From Takakia lepidozioides (taxonomy: Eukaryota > Streptophyta > Takakiopsida > Takakiales > Takakiaceae), in assembly GCA_030704615.1 (NCBI GenBank), contig CM060732.1, positions 55,783,053 to 55,843,052 on the forward strand: 60,000 nt of DNA, in the 5' to 3' direction. Numbering within the stretch: position 1 is the stretch's first letter; every line of letters starts with the position of its first letter. Both the position numbers and the translations under genes were made by a program. The notes beneath the pieces were generated by a model. It saw nothing but the letters and a program-made list of their open reading frames with translations, was not told the origin of the DNA and did not search any database. Shown in pieces: positions 23,241-33,854 of this stretch.

Positions 23241-24715
23241 TAACCAACAAAAGCCTGGCCCTTCTCAAATCCCCGGTCTCCATCCGCCCCAAACTAGCTA
23301 TCATACAAACAGTCCTCAAACCACAAGTCCAATACGCCTTCCACGCGGCCCCATTCTCACTACTAGACATCAAACAACTTGACAAAAATATTATCAGACT
23401 CACCAAACGTATTTGTGGCCTACCCACTAGTACTCCGAACGCTCTCACTCAGTTCCCACAAGACAGCTATGGAATAGGATCTAGCCCCTTAATTATCTCA
23501 TATGCCCGCACCCTTGGCTCGCAACTTCAAGAAGCCCTCAACGACCCCGGCCGCCTAGGGCTCATTTTTAAAGGACTTCTTAAACACCTGGCTATTAAAT
23601 ATAATGGACTATATTCCCTCCCCACCCTCCACCCCCAGTCTTGCCTCCACTCCCCCACCGCCCGCACACTGTTTATCCTACGACAAATGAAGATTAGCAT
23701 ACAAACTGACTTACTGGGATATCCCAACACTATATCACCACTTGAACGTGCTTGGCATCGTAGCCCTTTTTCCTCACAGTTTGAAGCCTCGCACCCGCGT
23801 AAAAAAAAACTCATTCTTGCTTACTTCAAAGCTCGGCGTATATCTACCCTCACCCAACTCACCACAACCACTGGTGCTCGACTCTTAACCCCAAGTCAAT
23901 TTACCATGAAACACTCCTGTGCCACTATCAAGACACGTAGATATCTGTTACACCTCCGCTCCCTATTCTGTCACCCGACTGCCTCATGTACCCTTGACTG
24001 CGACCTCCCATGCTCACTCTTCCCACATAACCAGCAAGATCTCCTCCCAGAATTCAGAACAGCACCAGCTATCTCAATACTCCAACAACTCAGGGCCTCA
24101 CACAACACACATGTAGATCCTCCTCCAGGCATCCCCCTCTCCCCTCCCCCTTCTCTCCTTCCCAATCCCGTAACTAATCATTGTCAATTTACTCCCCCTA
24201 ACTCCCTAACTCCCACCTCCCTCCCACCTAACCCATACTTAATCAACCCTGACCATCCCGAGGCCTTCGTTATTGAGGCTATCCTAGGCATCAAAACACA
24301 AACCTCCCTTGACGCCTTTGGCGCCACGTGTGTCGATACATACTACCTATATAAATGGGCAGGATTCCCAGTAGAAGACAACACTTGGCAAATAGAAGAA
24401 GACCTCTTCGGGAACCATGAAGACTGCGACCCTGCACACAACCGTACCCTCCTCACCAAATTCCATAAATCAACTAACACCCAATACTTGGCACACACCC
24501 ACAAACACCATATCTCCCAAACCCAACCGATGGACGCCCGATACATTCGCAACCCAATAGTCGCCCCAAATATTCATGTAACAATCACTGAATGTAACCC
24601 AGACAAAGATACTAACCAAGTCTTCCCCATCATATGCCCCAGCCGTACAGTATCCAATATTTATACAGTCAATGGTCGTTTTGTCGGGTCTATCTCTCAT
24701 GTAAGGACTGCCTAG
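23241..24715 (+). pseudogene. LINE post-RT region with embedded chromodomain
   Basis: From 23687 a 342-codon frame stays open. Its first half continues the region after the RT, with no named domain. At 24270-24470 it has a chromodomain: FVIEAILGIK, then YYLYKWAGFPVEDNTWQIEE, then LLTKFHK. The aromatic cage positions (Phe, Trp of KW, Trp of NTW) are all aromatic, and the helix after it is plausible. Chromodomains bind methylated histone tails and are standard in Ty3 chromoviruses, but not in LINEs as I know them. The domain is in phase with the upstream LINE sequence in the same C-rich frame, so it does not look like a separate insertion. A TAG at 24713 ends the frame. Confidence 0.85.
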
Positions 24716-24949
24716 CTCTGGGACAGATATACTGCCTCCCTCACTCACACTAGCCAGCTACAACCCCCAAGGCAAGACTTCGCCACTGAAGTCTGTTGGC
24801 TTGTTGACAGATATCTAAGCGACACCCCTCCCAAAAAACACCACACCCTCGACAAACTAGCTCAAGCCTATATACATAGCACCATCCCCTCAAACATCCT
24901 CAAGTTTCTCATTACCTCATTTCAGATTACCCACTCATATTACTCAAGT

Positions 24950-25330
24950 CCACACGTGTCCCATTGAGCTCGATTCCTATGACAGCCTGCACCCTCGCCA
25001 CTGTGTATTTGGAGCCCTAGGCTCCGCAACCCAACATACCTGGTCGGGCAGCGGCCTTGCCCACCCACCACCCGGGCCCCTCACACATGAGGCTCTTCAA
25101 TGGGCGCGCCTTGCCGCCCACTCCTCCCCCTCCTCCACCACTATCCTCATTCTCACACAGCAAAGGTCACCTGACCAACAACACCCCTTCTACAACTCCC
25201 CAGGGGGGTAACACCATTAGCTGCCATTGAACCCAACCAACTTCGCTATACACGCAACCTACCTTTTTCCCAAATACCTCCGCCACAAGGAATCCACTCT
25301 AACCCTACTTCTACTTGTCCACAATACCCC
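24950..25330 (+). pseudogene. LINE segment between chromodomain and RNase H, unassigned
   Basis: Read through frame breaks, the plus strand gives HCVFGALGSATQHTWSGSG, AHPPPGPLTHEALQWARLAA, TTILILTQQ, then, further on, TLTLLLLVHN. The pattern of alternating strands and helices with an HPP at the place of an NPP-type loop resembles a degenerate Rossmann-fold (DNA adenine methyltransferase-like) module. That is a pattern impression, not a match I can verify. It is placed between the chromodomain and RNase H and keeps the same base composition. Confidence 0.3.
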
Positions 25331-26270
25331 CCATACCCCCATACCGCCAGACTTTTCCACTCGCCTCAAACATCTTCTATCCGATACCCATGGCATGGTA
25401 CTCACCACTTACTCACCCCCGCCAGCACACAGCCCTCTCGCCAGACCACCCCCTAGGCCAAAAACTAACAAAGCATGGGACAAGACACCACCCCGCCCCA
25501 TTACCCTCCATAACGTAACCTCCCACGATGCCCCTCCGGTTTACCTGGGGCCTACCTCCCCCAAATATCCCCCATTCCACTCACACTACACAGATGGCTC
25601 CCAATCTGGCTCCCATGCCGGATATGGCGTCTACCATGCCGCCACTAACCATGGGACCGCCCATCGACTTCCAGGCCCCGCAACCATACTCCGTGCCGAA
25701 CTTATGGCTATTTCTGAAGCTATATCACAATTAGCCTCGTTCCCGCCACCATACTATATCTTCACGGATAGCCTCAACTCACTCTTTATACTTCGTAATC
25801 ACATTGCCTGCGCTTCCTCCCACCACCACCACCCCGATCAAAACCTTATCTCTGCTATTATCAACCTCGCCATCTCCATCGATAAACCCATTCATTTTCT
25901 CAAAGTTCGTTCACATACTGGTATTAATGGCACCGAGGAGGCAGACCTCCTTGCCCAGCTGGGGGCCTCCAAACCCCCAGTAGAACCGTCGACTGACCCC
26001 ATCCACATTGCTCATGCCCACCCTTTTTGGCTAATTCACCCGGTACCTGACCCCCTAGAACCCTGTCCAATTCGTAACCTCCTTACCACCCTGACTAAAG
26101 AAGCCAACAAACAAGCCTTAGCCTCTCTTAGCCACACCAAACTACATATCCAAAAATGGACCCTCTCCACAGAAGCTCTTTCATTAACAGTTATAACCAA
26201 TCACCATCATGAAGCTACAGACCCGATGCGAAATCCCAATCGGAACCTGCATCTTCTTCCCTCTTTTTGA
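25227..26270 (+). pseudogene. LINE RNase H domain
   Basis: A 347-codon open frame. Residues about 119-250 form RNase H: HYTDGSQSGS (first Asp), then ILRAELMAISEAI (Glu), YIFTDSLNSLFIL (second Asp) and RSHTGINGTEEADLLAQLGA (His and last Asp). All four catalytic acids and the His are present. The SHTGI..NE-AD-LA type ending is the form seen in LINEs of the I group and several others. The remaining roughly 100 C-terminal codons have no named domain. The domain removes the RNA strand after reverse transcription. The start of this frame is not a natural start; it is a piece of ORF2. Confidence 0.93.
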
Positions 26271-26386
26271 CCTTATTTCGCTGTCAATCCCTTCATTCTG
26301 TCTGGAAGGTTCCAGAGGGAACTTCACATTTCCCCTCATGATCTTGATTTTGGGAATTCTTTTTTAATGCAATGCTGTTAGGATAT

Positions 26387-27477
26387 ACCAATGGGGGTTG
26401 CAAATAGGCGAAACCACGATTTGCGACGCCCGAACGTCGATAAAAATATTTATTATAAATAAATAATTTAAAAAAAAAACAAAAAAAAAACCTTATTCTG
26501 CAATGCAGAATTAGCACCGTCCGGGGGTCGCAAAGTGCGACGTCCGGACGTCACAATTTAAGGGGGTACATTTGAATTTAGGCGGGAAAATTTGAAATTT
26601 GAATTTCAAAAACTTGTTGACCATTGACTCCGCCGTTGACCATTGACTCCGGTTATCTCTAATGGCGATATGTTCATTGTTCTACGTACATCATGCGATG
26701 CAATGCATACTTGAACCTAAGACCTCCACGTTATAACAATTCTAAGACACTACAAACTAACCAACACACCTATGCTACATCTATGTATCACAAAAACAAT
26801 CTAAATATATATATACACATATAAAAGATTTCCTTCAAGAGCCTTCAAGTTCCTTCTAAGGGGGTCTCTCTTATGACGCCGGGGAGTTGCAACCTCCACA
26901 ACCTTAGTGCCCAGCCCTAGCCCCAATCCCAGCCCCAGCATTGTCGCCATTGTTGCACCCCCCCACCGCCATAAGCGACGTCATTGTGATGACCTAAGCT
27001 GACCACAACACCATTACGACCCCATGTGGCGACGCCATTGCGACCCCCTGGCGTCGCAACGTTGGGCATCCCAGCGCGGGGCGTCCCCAGCGACGCTTTT
27101 GTGAAGTTGAGGGTCGCAAAGTAAAATAAATAAATAAATAAATAAATAAAATTCAACTATGGTAATGCTGTTGCGACGCCCTGGCGTCATAGAGGCACTG
27201 GGGCGCCCTTAGTGACGCTTTTGCGACGCCAAGGCGTCGCAACGTCCTGAAAAAAAAAAAAATAAATAAATAAAAATCTGACGTAAGGACGTCGCAAGAA
27301 AAATAAACCGTCAAAGCGAGGGTCCTCTTCCCCCTTCATGTCACTTTACGACGGCTGGGCGTCGTAATGGTGTCGTAGCGGGGGATTGCGACGCCGGGAC
27401 ATCGCAAACAAACGCCGCGGGTTCAGCACCGCGCGGGGCATGGCTGGCGTCGCAACCCCCCCCCATTTGCTGTAGTG
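26387..27477 (-). mobile_element. CACTA element copy, truncated at the inverted-repeat edge
   Basis: Reverse-complement copy of 54508-55851. Its terminus CTGTAGTG ends at 27477, followed by ATC, the complement of the GAT target duplication. Subterminal GCGACG/CGTCGC motifs are dense. The opposite terminus is missing because the arm begins inside the element at 26387. Simple-repeat tracts have diverged: (AATA)n near 27120-27150 replaces a poly-T tract in the other copy. Confidence 0.92.
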
Positions 27478-28346
27478 ATCTTTTGCCGTAACATATCCGA
27501 CCACCAGCAACCAATCCCGGGGCGGTTGATTGTCTGTCTCACTTGTTTAAGCTCCTCCATCAACACGTTGTTTTGTTGTTGGGTCGTGACAAGAACATTC
27601 TGCAATTCGTGTAAGCGTTCCATTATCCACACCGTCTGATAATTGGCTTGATGAGTAGTGTGTGCGTTGTCCACCATTTCTTCATTGTCCGCCATCTTGC
27701 TCCACTACTCCTTCCTTCGTGGTGTTTGTCTTCTAAAATTAATGTATACTATTTGTATTCTCTTATCATAATACAATATGTAAATAGTGCAATCCCAAAC
27801 CATCCCGTATGTGACTATTGGTAATACAAAAAAGAGGTTTGAACTCATGACAAGGTTCATGAATTCTACTCCAAATTCTGCAACTAAGAATCTTACAAAA
27901 TGATGTTTGTCGATGACGCACACATTGATACTAAATACATTTGGCGGTGGAAAATTAGGCGGAAAATATCTACCTCGATCCATGAACTATGTATATACAC
28001 ATATGTATACTTTCCAATTTCTAATTATAGGAAAGACGACAGATCATGGGTTTTGTAACATTTCTTGATATTGTTCCTCTCCAAATCTCTGTACTGTCAT
28101 ATCTCTAATTTCTGCCTTACGACGACATATAATTTTAAAATCACACTCCGAAGAAAAATCACGGAAAATGGGTTGATTTAAGTCCATAAATTTTTTTATA
28201 CTATCGTTATAACGCATCATCACTACTAGCTATTCAACACTTAAAAACATTAACAACAAAAATCTCTAAAAAAAAAAATCTTAATCGAATCATCTTAAAG
28301 AGGGTATTCACTCCCAACTTTAAGAAAGACTAGGCTCTGATACCAT
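27478..28346 (-). mobile_element. Ty3 element B, reversed partial copy: gag start and leader
   Basis: Reverse copy of 53641-54507. On the minus strand, after the primer-binding site (about 28334-28345), it holds a 59-codon leader frame (28044-28220), a 92-aa frame (27705-27983) and the start of gag (27423-27695), which runs into the CACTA insertion. The 92-aa frame differs from the right copy in two residues and gag by a few. Confidence 0.92.
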
Positions 28347-29741
28347 TGTAACACCCATGATCTACACAAACTAGAATAGAAGTACTTCTCAACTTTTTCC
28401 CAGAACAACTCGATGTCTTCTAGGCTTTCATTGCATGTTTATATACCCTTCACAATATGATTATTTTAAAGGTTTGACTTGAGAGTCTCAAGTCAAAACT
28501 TCTTAAAGTCAACCTTCCTAGGTTTGATATATTCTCCACAATATGACTTTATCAAACATTTGATCTACTCTGTGACGCAACTACAGTACAAGGAAACACC
28601 AGTTGCTGAATTCATCAAGTACCTGAAACCAAAGTTGGTGAAGTTTGTACTTCACAACTTTATCGCAAGATGGCAGGACAAACAATTCAAAACCTCATTG
28701 GCAGAGCTACAGGAAGATATCATCTTCTTGGTCATAGACTTTGCTGAGAACTACTCATTCCAAGAGCAGAATGAGATACAAGAAATGCATTGATACTCAT
28801 TCCAATGCATAATTCTTGTCCATATTACGTACAGATTAAATCCAGATTTCAAATGAGAGCCTGAACAAACTCGGATTTTGAAAGAGTATCACTATTACTT
28901 ATCTCATGATCGGAAGCACAACACTCTCTTTGTGCAATACTGCCTTCAAGTTCACTAGCGATATCTGAGTGAATCTGGTTTTACACCTATACATCATATT
29001 GTGTGGTCTGATGGATGTGCGGTTCAATTCAAAGGAGCTAGATCATGTTGCAAGGTACCCAAGCTTGACCACTTCTCCTGATCTTCGACGGAGTTGCTCG
29101 ATGGCTTGGAATTTTTTTGGATCAGGCCATAGCAAGGGTGAACATGATAAGGCAGGGGCTGTGCTGAAAAGAGAACTTCGCAAAGAGCAATTGCATCTAG
29201 ATGGGGTGAAAATACAAAATGCCTCTGATGCTGTCAAGTTCTTAAGGGAGTCATTGGGGCGTGCGCATGGTGCTTACCTATCAGCCAGGAAAGAGGTTGC
29301 ACGGTGCTTTTGGGAGATTGATCCAGGTGACATTGACAGGACCAAAAAATGGGACTGTAAAACAGTTAGTGGCTCCCGAAAGATACATTTCATTTGCTCG
29401 GTGAGCCATACCGATTGCACGTTATTGAGAATTCGTGAACTTTCATGTTATTACTCTTTTTGTTACGACGATAATGAAGAGCTTTGTGAGAACCTCAGCC
29501 ATGCTCCACCTTTCAATCTAATCAGACTACAGCCCATCAATGCTCGTGGCATGAGAAGCGTTGCCGAGGAGGAAGGTGATGGGAGGTGTCAAAATTGAGA
29601 CTTGATCTTATAGGTTTGACTTGAGAGCCTCAAGTCAAACTTCCTTAAGTCAAACTTCCTAGGAACCTTCCTAGTTATTTTGGAAATTTCTATGGAACTT
29701 TCCTCCTCCATCTAGAACCTTCTAGATTTTACCCTGTTACA
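28347..29741 (-). repeat. 5' LTR of Ty3 element B, left-arm copy with insert
   Basis: Same 1395-bp unit as 52246-53640, reversed, from TGTAACACCC to GTTACA at 29741, followed by TGCAC, the complement of the GTGCA target duplication. The 1032-bp insert is at 28573-29604. Confidence 0.93.
28573..29604 (+). pseudogene. Transposase-like gene relic inserted in LTR, left copy
   Basis: Plus-strand relic with at least two open segments and breaks between. The first (to 28793) reads KFVLHNFIARWQDKQFK and LVIDFAENYSFQEQNEIQ. The second (28969-29598) in mixed frames reads HHIVWSDGCAVQFKGA, then MAWNFFGSGHSKGEHDKAGA and VLKREL. This ordered set (FAENY..QNEIQ, SDG..QFK, FFGSGHGKG..D..G, KR) matches a widespread, usually unnamed protein family of plants and animals that I believe is transposon-derived with an RNase H-like fold. 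The naming is from memory and uncertain. It lies antisense to the LTR. Stops after EIQEMH and in the middle show decay. Confidence 0.6.
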
Positions 29742-29950
29742 TGCACTTTGGCAGACCTTTTCGCCGGGGAAGTGAAATACTTGTCTTTCGTTTTGGACGC
29801 TTCTCCCCCACAACCCCCTACGCAACAGAAAAAAAGATGTGAGTTTGGCGCCTCATCAAGCAAAAGAAAGACAAACATTCAAACGAGCCCTGTTTTTATT
29901 GTTGGTTCACTACAACACACCCTATGTAATTTCGACGATTTAGTTTGACG
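29742..29950 (+). repeat. 365-bp repeat family, partial copy next to LTR
   Basis: Encodes the recurring pattern LFAGEVKYLSFVLDASPPQP, then CEFGASSSK and KTNIQTSP, which also appears at 33855-34520 on the minus strand and at 52036-52245. It is the DNA into which Ty3 element B inserted. Confidence 0.75.
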
Positions 29951-32245
29951 CTGACGTTGACTGTTATCACTTTTTACTGTTCCAACCATTTTGCAGTCAA
30001 AATTTATATTAAAATATTCGAGGTGCTAGACAACCGCGAAAATTTTGACTGTAGTGAGAGACTTTGACTACCTAAAATGAGCTGACTAAGACAACCAGTT
30101 AAGCAATGGCACGTGTAATCACAATATATAAATTATATAGCAATATATATGTGGATAATAAGAAGTAAAAATAATAATTATTTTTTCAGTGACCCAACAC
30201 ATTAATATTAAACTAATCGTGTGCTTGTTAAGGTTAGTGAAACAAAACAACTGAATTATATGAACAAATGATAAATAAACGCCTTGCTGGTAGCTATTGG
30301 ATGAACGTATGAAAGGTTAGTGAAACAAAACAACTTGATTACCTGAACGAGTGATAAACAAACGTCTTGCTGGCAGCTATTGGATGAACGTATGAAATAT
30401 AGTTTTTGTGCACTGGATGAACATATGAACAAACGATAAAGAAAACGCCTTGCTGGCAACTATTGTATGAACGTATGAACGGATGATAGTGCACTTGGCT
30501 CGAGTTTAGGGTTGCTAGGTTGCAGTGTGCAGCCTGGCTGGGACTTGGTGTTTTTTTGGGGTCGGCGTGGTTCGAGAGCTCCGCAGGCTTAGGGACTTAG
30601 CGTTTGTTTGTCTTTGTGCCACCATCTGTGTTTCTTAAGGTTCGCGAACCAGAATAAGCGGTTTCTAAAATACTAGTATCTTGTTGTGTGCACATGAGAG
30701 AGCGGGTGGGCGGAGGGATGAGAGAATAGAGAGAGAGAAGTGCCACGCAACGAGTGTACTGTTTGTGGGATCGACATGTATGTTTGCTCTGTTTTGGAAA
30801 ACAGATTTGGATTCTTCATTATTAAATTTGATGCATGATAACCATAAATCAACACTTGTAAATTTTGTTAATCTATTTAAACAAAAATACAGTGAATCGA
30901 ATTTGATAATTTTTCAAATTTCAAGGCACACCCAACATTTACAGAGAAAAGAGAATAATCAAATTAAGCCTTCTGACAATATAACTACTACGAAAGTAAA
31001 CAAACAATACAATGCATAGTATCAAACAATAACTTCCAATTTCAATATAAAAGTAAGGACGTCCAATAAATTGTTAGGTTTTGATAAAATAATTGCTAGA
31101 AAACGTAAAGAAGTCATGACACATCAAAACTTGATCAAATTCTGGCAAATAAGACATATTTGTAGTTGATAAACACTACGAAATTATTCAAACTCCAATT
31201 CCATCTACTGAATTTGTGAAAGAACAGTTAATAAAAAAATAAAATTCCATAAATAATAATAAAAAGATATTAAAACACATGGCTGATTCGCAATCTAGTG
31301 CTATTGTTAATATGAAAGAGCCTCATGTGAATCCAATTCCAATGTGGCAAAAACAATGCAACAAAAGGAACCAAAAGTTCATGCCACAAACAATGAAATG
31401 CGTCAAAACAACTATGTGTCAAAATCAATTAAAGCTCAAAAGGGATCTAAATCTAAGTTGATCTTCCTCGAATAGACTTCTTCAGAGTTGCGCTCCTTGG
31501 CCATTCTGGCTTGTGCTCTTACTATTCGTCGTTCCGCTCGGTTCCCTTTGTACTAGGGCACCTCTCTCTCATAGAGGTTTTCACTGCTATGAACTAATCC
31601 CAGATTAGCTCTCTGCATTATGGGCAAATCTTGCAACCCAGTCCCCGTGTGTTAAGCCTCATGGCAATATGTAAGGGTTTAATTTTTTCCCTTTTTAATA
31701 AATTTCCAGGGCCTCTCATCCCTTTAAGAAAAATTTAAAAAAAAATACATTTGTATAATTCAACGTACTACTTGTTCTAAAGAAGACACAAATTCATTAT
31801 CCTTATTAATTTGCAAATCCTGTCGATATTTGATTGATATTGGTAATAAATCCAATTTAAATATACGAGACCATATTTCCAATACCAACTTGTCAATACC
31901 TTATGTACAGTGTTTGAATAAATTGGAAGAGGAGCTTGTGGCTCCACGACAAATATTTGCACAAATCCATCAACTAAGCGGATTTGTCAATATGGCAATT
32001 GAGGTAGTGTTGTTAATGTACCACAAAATGCAATGTATTTTGTCACGACTCTCCCATGAAGATATAAATATTGATGTTTATATTTTAAAAAAATACAAAT
32101 ATGCTTATGTATTTGGATGTGTTTATGAAAATTTTGATAAATTTATGCAAAATTTCGCTTTATGAAAAAGCAAACATTTCAGTAGAAAAAAATTGGAGAG
32201 ATTTGTTCTCTTTACTAAAGTTACCAAGAAAACAAACAAGATGGT
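29951..32245. other. Flank sequence in left arm; only weak open frames
   Basis: AT-rich. It includes a 30-35 bp motif (GCTATTGGATGAACGTATGAA) repeated near 30292, 30375 and in degraded form near 30420-30470. Plus-strand frames of 112 aa (30681-31019), 60 aa (31279-31461) and 111 aa (31830-32165) are kept identical in the right arm, but I recognise no domain. Their identity reflects recent duplication, not proven selection. The 111-aa frame stops only about 80 bp before the next long frame, so they could be parts of one broken gene. Confidence 0.5.
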
Positions 32246-33382
32246 ATGTCAAATGAAGATAATAAATGGAATAATGATCATGGTTTTGAAAAAATTCAAG
32301 AAGAAGTTGCGACATATACTTTGGTTCAATATTTTCTTGAGTCAGAACAAATAATTGATTATAATGATGGACCGGTGACACGGCTCCAAGCGAAAATTTT
32401 CAGCCGCTTAGATTGTTTAGAATTGAATTTTGTAAAGAATATACTTATCCTACTTTATTTTTGGGCAATCCACGTCCTAATGATCTACAATCAAAATTCT
32501 CATTTGGATTATTTGTGTGGAACCAACTCCCAGTGCTACTGGTGGCTGGATTGTCTTCCAAACTTTATCCCTGAGGAGGAAAAAGAGCCATACGTTAGAG
32601 GGGAGTCATTTGCTGCTCTACTTGCGAATGCATTGAAATTTGACGGAGACGGCTCGAGCAAAGTTACACCATGTATCTTTTGCCCACTTGGAGCAAGCGC
32701 AGATAGCTTTGGAAGTAGAAGTGGCAACGAAGAAGCCAAGGACACAGTAGCACTGGTGGCTGATTGTCCTCCAAACTTCATCTTTAAGGAGGAGAATGAG
32801 TCATACGCTAGAGGGGAGCCCATTGCTGCTCCAGGCGACATTGACGGAGACAGCTTGGGCAAAGCTACATCATGTGTCTCTTGCCCACTTAGAGCAAACG
32901 TAGACAACTTTGGAGGCGGAAGTGACAACAAAGAAGCCAAAGACACGGTAGTAGAAACCCAAGAAAGCCCCACGCCTACATCATTCGACATTACTAGGAG
33001 GCAGGAAGAGACGATGAGAATCGAAAATTCTAGCCCCCCAAGCTCAGGCCCAGGGACGCATATACAATTTTGCTCGTGCTTGCACATTAGCGGGTCTCTC
33101 CATCATAATTCCCTATTGATCAGCAAGCTGAGACTGACATATAGGAGGTTGACGCAGATGCTTTGGAAGGATGAGAGAGGCATGCTCTCGATTCCCATAG
33201 ATTTTGACTGTTTGAATGAGACGGTGGCGGGAATGCAAGAGACAAAGATTCTCTTTCACTTCCCTGGTAAGAGCTTTCGAAAACAATGCATTCGGTGGAT
33301 GTATCTAGCAAATGTCACTGGATCTTCTCTTACTATTCAACAAATATATCTTTTGACTCATAACTTTGAAACCCTTCTTTAG
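32246..33382 (+). CDS. Hypothetical protein, 378 aa, with internal duplication
   Basis: An uninterrupted 378-codon frame that crosses the inner edge of the left arm at 32816. I recognise no family. Residues about 108-180 and 181-240 form an internal repeat: CLPNFIPEEEKEPYVRGES followed by CIFCPLGASADSFGSRSGNE, then CPPNFIFKEENESYARGEP followed by CVSCPLRANVDNFGGGSDNK, each ending EAKDTV. The N-terminal third is rich in aromatic and hydrophobic residues. Codon use is AT-rich in the first part and more balanced in the repeat. No signal peptide is evident. It may be one exon of a larger gene or a TE gene. Its right-arm copy is cut off at 49169. Confidence 0.45.
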   Translation: MSNEDNKWNNDHGFEKIQEEVATYTLVQYFLESEQIIDYNDGPVTRLQAKIFSRLDCLELNFVKNILILLYFWAIHVLMIYNQNSHLDYLCGTNSQCYWWLDCLPNFIPEEEKEPYVRGESFAALLANALKFDGDGSSKVTPCIFCPLGASADSFGSRSGNEEAKDTVALVADCPPNFIFKEENESYARGEPIAAPGDIDGDSLGKATSCVSCPLRANVDNFGGGSDNKEAKDTVVETQESPTPTSFDITRRQEETMRIENSSPPSSGPGTHIQFCSCLHISGSLHHNSLLISKLRLTYRRLTQMLWKDERGMLSIPIDFDCLNETVAGMQETKILFHFPGKSFRKQCIRWMYLANVTGSSLTIQQIYLLTHNFETLL

Positions 33383-33854
33383 GAATAGATATATTTTTAA
33401 TTCACATAAATTGGAAAGTAAATATTATCATTTGCTTTCAGTACTAGTAAATGTTACAAAAAAAAATAGATGATCGACATCGACGAATCATTGTAAGCAA
33501 ATCTTTCCGTAGACAAGCTAAATAATCAAGACACGTACGTACGCGTTCAAGTTCTCGAAAACCTACATTTGAAAGCAAATTTTTGTCTAGATTTGGTTTA
33601 TCAACCACTTCTTTTGAAGTTAGCTGTTGTCATTGTAATTTTACTTTTTGTATACAAATCCAAGCCGAAGACAAAACAAAATGAATGAACATTCTTATTG
33701 CTTAAAAAAAATTATGAGAAAAAATCAGTCTCAAACGCATTAGCACGCCAGATAGAGGGGTTATGCAAGGAGCCCCGATGTACTCGGTTTCACACGTTTC
33801 TAATCACTACCTACCGATGCATGAGTGTTGACAAGGGAATTAGGCATAGTAACC
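33383..33854. other. No recognised feature
   Basis: Non-coding stretch between the 378-aa frame and the tandem repeat. Confidence 0.5.

Larger units (their letters stand above)
19740..26386 (+). mobile_element. LINE with endonuclease, RT, chromodomain and RNase H; decayed
   Basis: A non-LTR retrotransposon ORF2 region on the plus strand, markedly C-rich and G-poor. In order: an APE-type endonuclease (20540-21410), reverse transcriptase with YADD (21775-23010), the RT thumb and a long downstream region, a chromodomain (24243-24470), an unassigned segment (24950-25330) and RNase H (25583-25970). Several frameshifts and stops break the frame. No LTR or poly-A tail was found. The left end is uncertain because the composition change starts near 19545. 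The right end is cut at 26387, where the inverted-repeat arm begins. Confidence 0.9.
26387..32816 (+). repeat. Left arm of giant inverted repeat
   Basis: About 6430 bp reappear in reverse complement at 49169-55656. The outer limit is ACCAATGGGGG at 26387, matching CCCCCATTGGT ending at 55656. The inner limit is CTAGAGGGG ending at 32816, matching CCCCTCTAG at 49169. Alignment is collinear throughout, apart from simple-repeat length changes and one short tandem duplication. It contains, in plus order, a truncated CACTA copy, the reversed 5' part of Ty3 element B with its 5' LTR, and about 3 kb of flank. Confidence 0.97.

Noticed and set aside
26840-27480. CRISPR-like array of short GCGACG repeats
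   Set aside because: Motifs are irregularly spaced, in both orientations, and explained as CACTA subterminal repeats. The genome is a plant's.
30681-31019. 112-aa frame identical in both arms
   Set aside because: Identity is fully explained by the recent inverted duplication and the opposite strand is also open. I keep it only as flank sequence.
31777-32165. Possible viral or transposon protein in the arm flank
   Set aside because: Briefly considered because of its alternating hydrophobic pattern and adjacent frames, but no motif of any named family is visible.
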